From [Leptolyngbya] sp. JSC-1 (GTDB lineage Bacteria > Cyanobacteriota > Cyanobacteriia > Elainellales > Elainellaceae): a stretch of 64,000 bases of DNA. Made by a program: the position numbers and the translations under genes. Below the pieces are notes generated by a model. It searched no databases. It had not been told where the DNA came from and saw only the letters and a list, made by a program, of their open reading frames with translations. The stretch's first letter is position 1; the number at the start of each line of letters is the position of its first letter. The DNA lies in NCBI GenBank assembly GCA_000733415.1, contig KL662191.1:5268341-5332340 (forward strand), in the 5' to 3' direction. Positions 18,005-27,407 of the stretch are shown here, one piece after another.

Positions 18005-18222
18005 AACCAGACTTTGATACCATGAGCATTACTGAATTACGGGCTTATCTGCTTTCCCATCGAAACGATGATGACGCATTCTACAAATTGGTTGATCGAC
18101 TTGAAGCAAGTTCTGATGATACTGATTTATATCCCGCGCCAGACACTCCCGAAAATATTGCTCTTATGGAAGCAGCAATTCGAAAACAGATTCAGAAGCT
18201 GCAAGAAAAGCGCCAGGATTGA
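18001..18222 (+). CDS. DUF6887-family small protein
   Basis: This 73-residue acidic helical protein starts MKPDFDTMSITELRAYLLSH, with DDDAFYKLVDRL and a C-terminal helix ALMEAAIRKQIQKLQEK. This matches the small cyanobacterial family usually found just after a DUF6888 gene; the upstream partner here is frameshifted. A perfect AAAGGAGG sits 6 bases before the ATG. The pair has a toxin-antitoxin-like gene structure, but the function is unknown. Confidence 0.7.
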   Translation: MKPDFDTMSITELRAYLLSHRNDDDAFYKLVDRLEASSDDTDLYPAPDTPENIALMEAAIRKQIQKLQEKRQD

Positions 18223-18432
18223 GCAGTTGTGGTAGTTTAAGTCGGTCAACCCAATTAAACAGTAGATGGAGTGTGGGAATCTTGCCCATGTCAGCGAGAG
18301 GCTAGCACTACGGATCTGCAAATTGATGATGTTAATTTATCTAACCATTCGGTTGCATTTGTCTACTTTAATGTTATTCATTATGGATTCAATTACTTAC
18401 CAAAGCGCCTTACAGTAAATACTCTCATTCAC

Positions 18433-19206
18433 TCACCCACTCCCTTCAGCGAAGCTCACGAGCGTTTCTACATCTGCTCTAGTCCAAGGTAGAGGCGGAT
18501 CGCTGCGATAATCAATGAAATAGTCATAACCCAGCTGATCGTAAAGTTGATTGACGATTTGCTGTAGGTCTACGATTAGCACAGGGTCGTCTGAACGCAA
18601 TGGCAACGGAAAGGGCGGAATCGGATCGCTAAGATTAAACGGGTAGAGATCGGCGATGGGGCGTGCTTCGGCTCGACTAACCAGAATCCGGTAGTGGCTT
18701 GGGTAAGGATTGTCTAGCGGTAATGCTTCGCCTTGACGCAATAGATCAATCTCGACTAAATGGGTGGAACTGTCCAGGATTTGCTGCCGCTTAGCCTCAT
18801 ATTTTCTGCGGCCATCTCCGCGTTTATTTGCCGGAGACAGCACTTCAATTACCGTAATTACAGCCTGCGTTGCTGCATCTTTCACCTCGATGTAAGCCTG
18901 CTCGACCTCCTGCAATAACGGCACCCGCACTTTTATCGGCTGTACAGTGGACGAAACAGAAGCTACGGCAGTTGGGGCCATAGAAATTGAGCTGCGACTC
19001 TGCTGAACGCTGACATCAGGCTTACCGATTGCAATGGCGGCGGAATCAGTAATTTTATAAATCCATTTATCAGTGACAACACGATATTTCGGCACGAGTT
19101 GGGGAACCAGTGCTCTCGCTAATCCGGTCACAAGTTGATTATGAAAATCAGACCAATAATCTGGTTGTTCCAGATAAGGGTTCATTCCCGGAAATGGATT
19201 TGGCAT
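18433..19206 (-). CDS. DUF4058 family protein
   Basis: This 257-residue protein has the typical opening MPNPFPGMNPYLEQPDYWSD and the core EVLSPANKRGDGRRKYEAKR, followed by HLVEIDLLRQGE. The family is widespread in cyanobacteria. The E-V-L-S-P and EIDLLR motifs suggest a restriction-endonuclease-like fold, but no activity is established to my knowledge. It stands alone on the minus strand between glgX and the DUF6887 gene. Confidence 0.85.
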   Translation of the reverse strand: MPNPFPGMNPYLEQPDYWSDFHNQLVTGLARALVPQLVPKYRVVTDKWIYKITDSAAIAIGKPDVSVQQSRSSISMAPTAVASVSSTVQPIKVRVPLLQEVEQAYIEVKDAATQAVITVIEVLSPANKRGDGRRKYEAKRQQILDSSTHLVEIDLLRQGEALPLDNPYPSHYRILVSRAEARPIADLYPFNLSDPIPPFPLPLRSDDPVLIVDLQQIVNQLYDQLGYDYFIDYRSDPPLPWTRADVETLVSFAEGSG

Positions 19207-19289
19207 GATTCCAAAGCATCAGTTCCATAGGTCGATCTAGTTTTATCCTACCGCTCGGCTAGCTGAACTGGCGTAGGCAGAATTGTTGC

Positions 19290-21416
19290 CTATTCGAGCT
19301 GCTGCAAAACGACCACAGAGCGAGCCTCGACTGTAATTGGTTTATCTTGGGTATAGCGCTGGCCCTGCCCAATAAAATAGGATTCGCAAGTGTCGATGAC
19401 CACCATCCATTCCCAAGCTTGTAGCCCTTTGGGAATGAAGAAATCAATCGCTTCGTAGTGGGCATTGAAGAAGAGCAAAAAGCTATTGTCAACAATTCGC
19501 TCGCCGCGTGCGCCAGGAGTGGCAATTTCCTTACCATTCAAAAAAATGCCAACCGCTTTAGCAAAGTCAATGTCCCATTGGCGGTCGGTCATTTCCCCAC
19601 CATCTGGGTTAAACCAAACAATGTCATTGACACCCGAACCGTGGATCGCTCGGCCCTGAAACCACTTGCGCCGACGGAATACCGGATGCTTGCGCCGAAA
19701 GTCAATCAACTGACGTGTGAAATCGAGTAAGGCGGTATTTTCAGCCTGAAGCTGCCAGTTGAGCCAGGAGATTTCGTTGTCTTGGCAGTAGGCATTGTTG
19801 TTGCCTTGTTGGGAACGCCCCACTTCATCGCCGCTGAGCAGCATTGGCACACCCTGAGACAACATCAACGTAACCAGAAAATTGCGCTGTTGCCGCTGGC
19901 GTAGCTGCAAAATCTCTGGATCGTCTGTTTCACCTTCTACGCCGCAATTCCAGGAGCGGTTATGGCTTTCTCCATCTTGGTTGTCTTCGCCGTTCGCTTC
20001 ATTGTGTTTTTCGTTGTAGCTAACCAGATCGGCTAATGTAAATCCGTCATGGGCAGTAATGAAATTAATGCTGGCGCTGGGATTGCGACCATTGCTTTGG
20101 TAGAGATCGGAACTGCCGGTAAACCGATAGGCAAAATCAGCCAAACTGCGATCTTCTCCTCGCCAGAAGTCGCGTACCGTATCGCGGTATTTGCCGTTCC
20201 ACTCGGACCACAGCAGCGGAAATTCACCCACCTGATAGCCGCCTTCGCCCACATCCCAGGGTTCGGCAATCAGTTTCACATCAGCCAGCACCGGATCTTG
20301 ATGAATGATGTCAAAAAAGGCCGCCAAGCGATCTACCGCATACAGCTCGCGAGCCAGCGCCGAGGCCAGATCAAACCGGAAGCCGTCTACATGCATTTCG
20401 AGCACCCAGTAGCGCAGGCTGTCCATGATTAACTTCAACACTTGCGGATGGCGCACATTCAGCGAATTGCCGCAGCCGGTGAAGTCCATGTAGTAGCGCG
20501 GTTGGTCTTCTACGAGGCGATAATAGGCGGCGTTGTCGATGCCGCGCAGCGATAGGGTCGGCCCTAGGTGATTGCCCTCGCCAGTATGGTTGTAAACCAC
20601 GTCTAGAATGACTTCAATCCCGGCTTTATGTAGATCTTTCACCATTTGCTTGAATTCAATCACCTGCTCGCCCAGGGTGCCGCTGGCACTGTAGCCGGAA
20701 TAGGGCGCTAGATAGCAAACCGAATCGTAGCCCCAGTAGTTGCGCAGTCCCCGATCAACCAAATGGCCTGGATAGGCGAGAAAATGGTGCACGGGCATGA
20801 GTTCCACCGCTGTGACGCCCAAGGACTGGAGGTGAGCAATAGCGGCTGGGTGGGCCAGTCCGGCGTAGGTGCCGCGCAGATGGGGTGGAATATCGGGATG
20901 AAGTTGGGTAAAACCCTTCACATGCGTTTCGTAAATAATCGTTTCGTGGCGCGGGGTTTGCAGCAGGGTGTCGTCTTCCCAATCAAACCAATCATCAATC
21001 ACAATCGCTTTGGGCACCAGTTCGGCATCATCCTGATCCGAGAATGACAGATCCTGATCGGGGTGGTCCCACCAGTAGCCAAAGATTTCTGCCCCAAATT
21101 TGATATCGCCTTCTACCGCTTTGGCATAGGGGTCGAGCAGCAGCTTGTGGGGATTAAACCGATGGCCAGCATGCGGCTCAAATGGGCCATGCACTCGAAA
21201 TCCGTAGCGCTGCCCTGGACCAATCGAGGGCACATAGCCGTGCCAGACAAAGTTACTCACCTCGGTTAAAGGGAGCCGCGTTTCCTGCCCTGCTTGATCG
21301 AACAAGCAAAGTTCTACGGCAGTAGCATGTTCTGAGAACAAGGCGAAATTTGTACCCTTGCCATCCCAGGCGGCTCCTAGGGGATAGGGTTTGCCGGGCC
21401 AGATTGATAGGTACAT
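19290..21416 (-). CDS. glgX: Glycogen debranching enzyme (isoamylase-type GH13)
   Basis: This 708-residue enzyme hydrolyses alpha-1,6 branches of glycogen and supplies linear maltodextrins that TreY and TreZ can use. It has an N-terminal CBM48 domain (YPLGAAWDGKGTNFALFSEH). The catalytic barrel has its nucleophile Asp in GFRFDLASAL, acid/base Glu in IAEPWDVGEGGY, and Asp in ITAHDGFTLADLVSYN. The length is normal. It is on the same strand as treZ/treY but separated from them by about 1.8 kb holding other genes, so a single operon is unlikely. Confidence 0.95.
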   Translation of the reverse strand: MYLSIWPGKPYPLGAAWDGKGTNFALFSEHATAVELCLFDQAGQETRLPLTEVSNFVWHGYVPSIGPGQRYGFRVHGPFEPHAGHRFNPHKLLLDPYAKAVEGDIKFGAEIFGYWWDHPDQDLSFSDQDDAELVPKAIVIDDWFDWEDDTLLQTPRHETIIYETHVKGFTQLHPDIPPHLRGTYAGLAHPAAIAHLQSLGVTAVELMPVHHFLAYPGHLVDRGLRNYWGYDSVCYLAPYSGYSASGTLGEQVIEFKQMVKDLHKAGIEVILDVVYNHTGEGNHLGPTLSLRGIDNAAYYRLVEDQPRYYMDFTGCGNSLNVRHPQVLKLIMDSLRYWVLEMHVDGFRFDLASALARELYAVDRLAAFFDIIHQDPVLADVKLIAEPWDVGEGGYQVGEFPLLWSEWNGKYRDTVRDFWRGEDRSLADFAYRFTGSSDLYQSNGRNPSASINFITAHDGFTLADLVSYNEKHNEANGEDNQDGESHNRSWNCGVEGETDDPEILQLRQRQQRNFLVTLMLSQGVPMLLSGDEVGRSQQGNNNAYCQDNEISWLNWQLQAENTALLDFTRQLIDFRRKHPVFRRRKWFQGRAIHGSGVNDIVWFNPDGGEMTDRQWDIDFAKAVGIFLNGKEIATPGARGERIVDNSFLLFFNAHYEAIDFFIPKGLQAWEWMVVIDTCESYFIGQGQRYTQDKPITVEARSVVVLQQLE

Positions 21417-21637
21417 AGCTGGGTTAGTACGAGTTTACTCACAACATTCCCGTGTTCCCATTGAGCCAAGGAGTTTGGCAATTAGGCAATCCCCCTGGAT
21501 TATAGATCGCGAAACTGTTTTCCTATATTGTCTCTGTAGGTTGAGGGGGAGGGGGGATAGTTCGCTAGAGAGGTGAGGTATGCTCATAGCCAATGATCAA
21601 GCCAATGTTCGAGCGAAAATCTAGCCAATAACGACTG

Positions 21638-24025
21638 ATGGCAGGCGATATGACCCATTTTCCTGATTCCTCCGGTGAATTTGCCGACCCCAATCCCTCC
21701 CAGCATCCATCTAAGCCACAGCTTCAAACTGCTCTATCCACCGGCCTAGCTGCTTTGAAACAACAGGACTATGCTACGGCCATTGCCTGTTTAGAATCCT
21801 GCCAAACTAGCCTCGATGCCACTACCCGCCTCAAGGCTCAAATGGGGCTAATCAAAGCCTATGTCCAATGCCATCGCGTCGATGCTGCCATTGCTCTCTG
21901 TCAACCGCTCTGTCAGCATTCGCATCCGCAAGTCCAGGCATGGGCCAACCAAACCCTCAGCGAATTAACCAACCGTTCTAGACCAGCTTCAAGAACCGAC
22001 TTAAAGCCAGATTCATCCATCCACTCATCCCCACTTCCAGCCCCTCCATCTTCTGAAACCCAAATCTCTGACCCCACCGGCTTCACGCCCCTGCCTCCTG
22101 CCTCCTCTGCTCCGGTTCCATCTCTCGACTCCAGCAGCTTGGCTCCCCTTCCCTCTGCTCCACGCCCCACCCCTCCCCCATCTTCCCCATCTTCCCCCCC
22201 TTCCCCAGCCCAACTCACGCCCCGCTCATCTCCCTCGCCCTGGACCAATGCCGGTCGTGCTCAGAAATGGAATTTCCTGGGTAAAGTCGATGCTTCCGGT
22301 CTGTGGGTACTGGAGGCTGGTTCGCTGGTGCTGCTGTTTTGGCTGGTTAGAACGCTGTTGGAATGGGTGGTTAGCCTTTGGAATGGGGCTTGGATCCGCT
22401 TGAACTGGTTCACCGGCTTACCGCGTTTGACCTTGCCCACTGACCTGACCCTGCTGGTCCTGATTGGGTTGGGGCTTGTGATTGTGAGTTCTCCCTGGTT
22501 GTACGAGCGCCTGTTGCGCCACCGTCACGGGTTGCAATCCTTCAGCCTGACCGACCTGGAACGTCATAGCCCTGAAGCCAACCGGTTGATCAAACGCTGG
22601 AGTAACCAATATCGGCGGCCTGTTCCTAACTTGGCTCTGCTGCCAGTTACGGTCCCGCTTCTATTCACCTATGGCTACCTGCCCCGCAATGCTTGCATTG
22701 TTGTCAGTCAGGGATTGCTGAATCTGCCAGAGGATGAAGTGGCGACCCTGTTGGCAGCAGAGTTGGCCCACCTGTGCTACTGGGATTTCGGCGTGTTGTC
22801 GGTACTGGTGCTGGTGGCTCAGGCTCCTTATCAGGTGTATTGGCGAGTTGCCGCTTGGGGGGATCGCCAGCGGGATCGGGTGTTAAAGACGGTGGCTGTG
22901 ATCATTTCGGCACTCGGCTATGGCCTATTTCGGCTGTTGCGTGGAACTGGGCTGTGGCTGTCGCGGGTGCGGCTCTACTACGGCGATCGACTCGCCACTG
23001 ACCTGACGGGGAACCCCAATGGCCTGACTCGTGCCTTGCTCAAATCGGCGATTGGGATTGCGGACGACATCCAGCAGCAACGGCAGACCAGCGCCCTGTT
23101 AGAAAGCTTCGACCTGCTGATGCCAGTGGGCTATCGCACCGCCTTGGCTCCTGGCAGCCTGTACAATACCGATCAGGCCCTCGAGGCCAATCATTTCAAT
23201 TGGGACTGGTTCAACCCCTATCGCCGCTGGTTGATTTTGAATAATTCCCATCCCACTCTGGGTGAGCGGATCCAGTTGCTGATGCAGTATGCCAATCACT
23301 GGCGACTCCAGCCAGAGATTGTGGGATGGCAAGGCAGCCGAAGCGCCCAGTCTAATGTTCGGTTCAGTTCGCAACGATTGCTGCTGCAAGGCGCTCCGTG
23401 GTTTGGCATTTTGTTCGGTCTAACGGTGGGGCTGCTGCTTTGGGCTGTAGGTTGGCTGACGCGGCAGTGGCGTTGGGTGGACTTGACCTGGTTAGCCGAT
23501 GACGGGTCGATTTTGCTCGCCTGTGGGCTACTCGGCTTCAGTATTGGCCTGTTTCTGCGCATCAATGCCTTTTTTCCAGATATCAAGCCAGCGAACCTGC
23601 GGGTGGAACCGTCCCTGGCCAGCCTGCTGTCGGAACCCAACTCCTTGCCGCTAGATAGTGTGCCGGTACAGCTGACGGGTCAGCTAATCGGACGACGCGG
23701 TTTTCACAACTGGCTCTACCAAGATTTGCTGCTGCAAACGCCCACGGGAACGATTCGCCTGCACTACACCTCTAGCTTGGGCTGGATTGGCAATCTCTTT
23801 CCCAAGGCGCTGCGTCCACCAGCCTGGATTGAACGAACAGTGACGGTCAAAGGTTGGTTTCGGCGGGGAGCCACACCCTGGATCGATGTGGAAATGATGC
23901 AAGCCGATGGCTCTGGCCGTGGAACAGTATATGGCAGGACCTTGCGTAGCTATCACCCGATTTGGTCTACAGTGCTAGCTGGGGTTGGGGTGTTGCTGGC
24001 GGTGTACCTCATTCTTGGAGGCTAG
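21638..24025 (+). CDS. M48-like membrane protein with eroded zinc site
   Basis: This 795-residue protein has an N-terminal TPR-like region (about 25-115), a Pro/Ser-rich linker (about 120-200), two TM segments (about 220-290), and an M48 peptidase-like domain with further TM segments after it. In active M48 enzymes the motif is HExxH plus a downstream Glu. Here the motif reads AAELAHLCYWD (residues 373-383), so the first His is Ala. The usual REYYADR-like segment reads RLYYGDR, so the third ligand Glu is Leu (about residue 446). Two of three zinc ligands are therefore absent. Much of the remaining M48 pattern is kept (LTGNPNGLTRALLKSA), so this is probably a non-proteolytic member. A truncated permease gene follows 18 bases downstream. 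Confidence 0.8.
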   Translation: MAGDMTHFPDSSGEFADPNPSQHPSKPQLQTALSTGLAALKQQDYATAIACLESCQTSLDATTRLKAQMGLIKAYVQCHRVDAAIALCQPLCQHSHPQVQAWANQTLSELTNRSRPASRTDLKPDSSIHSSPLPAPPSSETQISDPTGFTPLPPASSAPVPSLDSSSLAPLPSAPRPTPPPSSPSSPPSPAQLTPRSSPSPWTNAGRAQKWNFLGKVDASGLWVLEAGSLVLLFWLVRTLLEWVVSLWNGAWIRLNWFTGLPRLTLPTDLTLLVLIGLGLVIVSSPWLYERLLRHRHGLQSFSLTDLERHSPEANRLIKRWSNQYRRPVPNLALLPVTVPLLFTYGYLPRNACIVVSQGLLNLPEDEVATLLAAELAHLCYWDFGVLSVLVLVAQAPYQVYWRVAAWGDRQRDRVLKTVAVIISALGYGLFRLLRGTGLWLSRVRLYYGDRLATDLTGNPNGLTRALLKSAIGIADDIQQQRQTSALLESFDLLMPVGYRTALAPGSLYNTDQALEANHFNWDWFNPYRRWLILNNSHPTLGERIQLLMQYANHWRLQPEIVGWQGSRSAQSNVRFSSQRLLLQGAPWFGILFGLTVGLLLWAVGWLTRQWRWVDLTWLADDGSILLACGLLGFSIGLFLRINAFFPDIKPANLRVEPSLASLLSEPNSLPLDSVPVQLTGQLIGRRGFHNWLYQDLLLQTPTGTIRLHYTSSLGWIGNLFPKALRPPAWIERTVTVKGWFRRGATPWIDVEMMQADGSGRGTVYGRTLRSYHPIWSTVLAGVGVLLAVYLILGG

Positions 24026-24043
24026 GGTCGTTTACCCGACTAT

Positions 24044-24694
24044 ATGAGTTCTTTGTTGTCTCTGCTGCAATATTTGGTGCTGACGGTCAGCTATCTTGGG
24101 CTGGCTTTGGGTTACCTGCCGAGACTACGGATGAATCGGGCTACGATTGCGCTGGTAGGTTTGGCTTTGTTGGTGGGGTTAGGGTTGCTGACGCTAGAAG
24201 AAGCGTGGCAAGCGATTGACGCGACGACGATCGTGTTTTTGCTCAGCATGATGGTGGTGAATGCTAACCTGGCCTATTCCGGCTTTTTTGAGTTGGCGCT
24301 AGTGTTGTTACTACGATTATCGCGTAGTTCCTTTGGCATTTTGGTGGTGTTGACCTTTGGCAGTGGTTTACTTTCTACCTTTTTTCTGAATGACATAATT
24401 GCAATTGTATTCACACCCTTAACTCTAACGTTAGCTCAAACGTTGGGTGTAAATCCAATTCCCTATTTGCTAGCCCTAGCCGCTGCGACCAACATAGGTT
24501 CTACAGCTACTGTTAACGGTAATCCTCAAAATATTTTGATTGGTTCATTCTCGAATATCTCCTATCTCAGCTTTACTCAAGCGTTGGCTCCTGTGGCTCT
24601 GATCGGTTTGGCTGTACAGCTTGTATTATTGTGGTTGCTATATCCAGAGATTCGTTCCCTCAAACCCTCAAACAGCGCAATCCACTGGTTTTGA
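24044..24694 (+). pseudogene. SLC13/ArsB-type anion permease, truncated by IS remnant
   Basis: The reading frame gives about 210 residues of an ArsB/NhaD/SLC13-like permease: VFLLSMMVVNANLAYSGFFE, STFFLNDIIAIVFTPLTLTL, AAATNIGSTATVNGNPQNIL. These are the first transmembrane helices and one ion-binding hairpin. Family members usually have around 400 residues or more. After YPEIRSLKPS, near 24674, the sequence becomes the 3' part of an inverted transposase gene and the frame stops at 24694. The second half of the permease is not found beyond the insertion, so function is unlikely. Confidence 0.8.
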
Positions 24695-25073
24695 CAAAGT
24701 GGCGATCACTAGAACGCACTGGGTCACGGTATATTCCCCGTGCTGCAATGCGGTTACCCCATCGTCGCTCAATTGTGTCATCGATGCCCATGACTAAAAC
24801 TCCACTTGGAACAAACGCGTTGACGAACTGTTGCAGCAGGATTCGGCTAGCTTGGCGACTGGACCAAATTACCCGACTCAAGACGCGGTGGTAGTTTTGA
24901 AAGTGAGGCTCATCCTGCATTCCCATCACACGTAAAATGGCGCTGACGGTGCGCTTACCGGGGGCTACAATGGCACCCACGAGCAGTACGATCGCTGACT
25001 GCCAAGCGGGTTTAGAGAATAACGGGGCAAACGCTAGCGTCCAAGGTATTAACTCTTTTGGTAGCAAGTTCAT
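24674..25073 (-). mobile_element. IS701-family-like transposase, 3'-truncated remnant
   Basis: On the minus strand the frame encodes the first 130 or so residues of a DDE transposase of the IS701 type: MNLLPKELIPWTLAFAPLF, then GKRTVSAILRVMG and VLVMGIDDTIERRWGNRIA, which contains the first catalytic Asp. It breaks off after VKTSGLR where permease sequence begins. The remaining DDE residues are lost, so it cannot be active alone. I could not identify intact terminal repeats. Confidence 0.8.
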
Positions 25074-25303
25074 CAGGAGAAATTGAATAACGCTTTCCTG
25101 ATTTTGCTACCTTATCCTTCACCTAATCCTTCACCTAATAGTTCTCAATCTGAATTTCCTCGTTTTCAAGTTTCATTGGGAGGTGCAAGACAAGACAGAT
25201 TGATAGCAATGAATATTGCTACTTGTCTAGAAAATGAAATTCAACAAAGTCAAGGCTTCTCGTTCTTGCAGCAATCTTACACGGTCTCGGCTTTGCTCCC
25301 GGT

Positions 25304-25654
25304 CATAGAAAGCGGTGTTTTGAGCGACTTAACAATACATCGTGGTTGGAAGATGAGATCCGAGAACGCCTTGGATACCAAAGCTTTCAACAACCCGATA
25401 AAATAGCTGATGCCATTAGGCTGATTTCAGACAAAAAACTGTGGGATGTAGTCGCTACGAAATTAGGTAGACCTGCGAAAGATGTGAAGCAACAACTCAG
25501 TGCCATAGTTGACCGGAGAAACAAAATTGCCCATGAAGCTGATATAGATCCTACATTTGGTATCGGCAGTCGTTGGTACATTGATGAGATTTTAGTCAGC
25601 GATGCAGTTAACTTTATTGAGCAGGTTGTTGAAAGCATTCACGAGATTTTTTAA
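25304..25654 (+). pseudogene. HEPN-domain (RiboL-PSP-HEPN-like) protein fragment
   Basis: This frame reads CFERLNNTSWLEDEIRERLG, then SFQQPDKIADAIRLISDKKL and VKQQLSAIVDRRNKIAHEAD, and ends FIEQVVESIHEIF. The RNKIAH element fits the Rx4-6H motif of HEPN ribonucleases, and the layout resembles the RiboL-PSP-HEPN family. There is no ATG; TTG at 25346 could start a 102-residue product. The sequence 5' of it does not look like the family's N-terminus, so the gene is probably truncated, perhaps by the same event that left the IS fragment. Confidence 0.6.
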
Positions 25655-25728
25655 GTAGCCGCTCATAGAAGAAGAGAAAGTGAAAAGAGTCGGATAATAA
25701 TCCACCCTTTTACTCTCTCTCCTATCAA

Positions 25729-26796
25729 TTAGTGGACCACTTTCAATTCTAGTCGCTCTGACCGGTCAGACCAGTCTGGCTGCTCGGATCGCAAAATGTT
25801 GCTCAAAATCGACTCTGGCCGCTGCTGGTGCTTCCAGGCAAAGGCATGACGGAAGGCGGCCTCCTGACAAGCCTGTAGCTCTCGGAACCCGATAATATCG
25901 TGGGTCAACAGTGTCTCATACTCGAACGGCAAGCGGACATTGTGCAAGCCGGCGTTGTCAGTACAGATGGCGATGTCTACTCCAGCTTCAAAACAGCGAT
26001 CGAACACCACTTTAAGCTGATGCAGATTTTGCAGCGTGCCGGTTTTGAGATAGGTCGTCGGGCAAACTTCCAAACATTGGCCCTGCTTGGCCACCTGCGG
26101 TAACAGTTCGGGGTGCTTTAGCGGAATTTGAATGCCGTGACCAATGCGCATCAGGTAGGGCAGCAGTTCGGGATGGCAGCCATCCGGCGTTTCATACAAA
26201 TGGCCGGTAGTGTTGATACCGAGCGAGCGAGCATAGCTGTACAGTTCGATGTATTCATCCATCCGCACACCATAGTGATTGTCGCCTCCAGCCAGATCAA
26301 TGCCGCAGACATACTGGGGCATTTGGGCCGCCAGATCGACAATGGCCCGATTTACCTCATAAGGTAGGCGCGTATGCATACAGAGAATTTGGCTGGTGAC
26401 AATTGGGTATTCTCCCACCTGACTGGCCTTACCTACCACTTCCACAATGCTCTGCATCAGCTCAATCCGCTCGGACTGGCTCAGATGCTCTGGGGTACGC
26501 AGATAAGGCGTATAGCGCAATTCCAAATAGGCCAAATTCTCGAACACATACGCGCCCCGCATCAGCCGGAAAATAAAATAGGGTAGTGTTTCGGTCGTCT
26601 GCACTTTTTCGACTAAGGTGTGCAGTTCTAAATACTCATCCAGCGTGTTGCGCGGACGGGTATAGAATTCTTCAAACGCCTCGTAGTCGGCAAAGCGTTG
26701 AACCAGATCAGACTCACTGCGTTGAAAATAGCGCCAAAGAACCCTGGGTACGACAGAACCCCCCAGGTGGCGGTGCAATTCAGCATATAATGCCAC
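25729..26796 (-). CDS. Adenosine deaminase-family protein
   Basis: This protein of about 355 residues is an amidohydrolase. Zinc ligands are recognisable in ELHRHLGGS (HxH), the helix-capped HLYETPDG (HxxE, with the catalytic Glu), GHGIQI and ICTDNAGLHN. In classical adenosine deaminases the last motif is S-x-D-D-P; here the second Asp is Asn and Pro is absent, so the substrate may differ from adenosine. GTG at 26796 is chosen because AGAGG lies 6 bases upstream and the conserved domain begins directly; an open extension to 26907 lacks family similarity. It is convergent with the HEPN fragment. Confidence 0.8.
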   Translation of the reverse strand: MALYAELHRHLGGSVVPRVLWRYFQRSESDLVQRFADYEAFEEFYTRPRNTLDEYLELHTLVEKVQTTETLPYFIFRLMRGAYVFENLAYLELRYTPYLRTPEHLSQSERIELMQSIVEVVGKASQVGEYPIVTSQILCMHTRLPYEVNRAIVDLAAQMPQYVCGIDLAGGDNHYGVRMDEYIELYSYARSLGINTTGHLYETPDGCHPELLPYLMRIGHGIQIPLKHPELLPQVAKQGQCLEVCPTTYLKTGTLQNLHQLKVVFDRCFEAGVDIAICTDNAGLHNVRLPFEYETLLTHDIIGFRELQACQEAAFRHAFAWKHQQRPESILSNILRSEQPDWSDRSERLELKVVH

Positions 26797-27407
26797 GGGA
26801 ACCTCTTTTGTTTTAGATATGTGAACAGTTACAAATAAGTGCCCATCCGATTTCTCTGGCTGCAAGCCAGTAAACTCATTAGAGTTTTTGAACTTCAAAC
26901 CCCCCACGGAGGGTTCAGACAGGCTGTAAGTACAGGAAGTACGAGTAGAGCAGGAGTTACTCTCGATCGGCCAAGAATCAGCTCAAACCTCAACTCAGCT
27001 CTGATTTGATTGAGAGACTTCTCCTTTTGCAGGGTTACAAGAGTTACAACAGATAGCTCATCCTGAAGTGACGACAGGATAAGCACTAGAGACAGGGCAC
27101 CATCCGTAAGAAGGATGGCAGAATGAATAAAAGGGATTAAATTTATTTAATGTAACAATAGATAATGAAAATTGCCAGTGTTGCAAAAGACAAAGCTCAG
27201 CCATTGACCTCAACAATTGGTATCTCACTGTTAGCTGAGCGGCTAACTGAACGGCTAACTGAGCAGTAAATAAGCGAGGCTGAAATTACCTCTAACTTTT
27301 TCCATTGTAGTGAAGTGGAGTTTTTTGTGCTTTGTCATTAGTCATTTCTGAACCTCCAGTGACGAATGACCCTTGACGAATGACCAGATGACCAAAGCAG
27401 ACTACCT
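26797..27407. other. Divergent intergenic region, adenosine deaminase-like gene to AI-2E transporter
   Basis: In these 611 bases I see a short triple repetition of GGCTAACTGA at about 27238-27266, a small CCATCC/GGATGG hairpin near 27097-27116, and imperfect copies of GACGAATGACC just before the transporter start. No gene is supported. Confidence 0.5.

Noticed and set aside
20049..20432. Plus-strand frame opposite glgX
   Set aside because: Antisense to a conserved enzyme; its amino acid pattern mirrors GC-rich codons of glgX.
25083..25406. Plus-strand frame of 107 codons
   Set aside because: The HEPN-like protein is in a different frame over the same bases; this frame has low-complexity Pro/Ser/Asn sequence and no recognisable domain.
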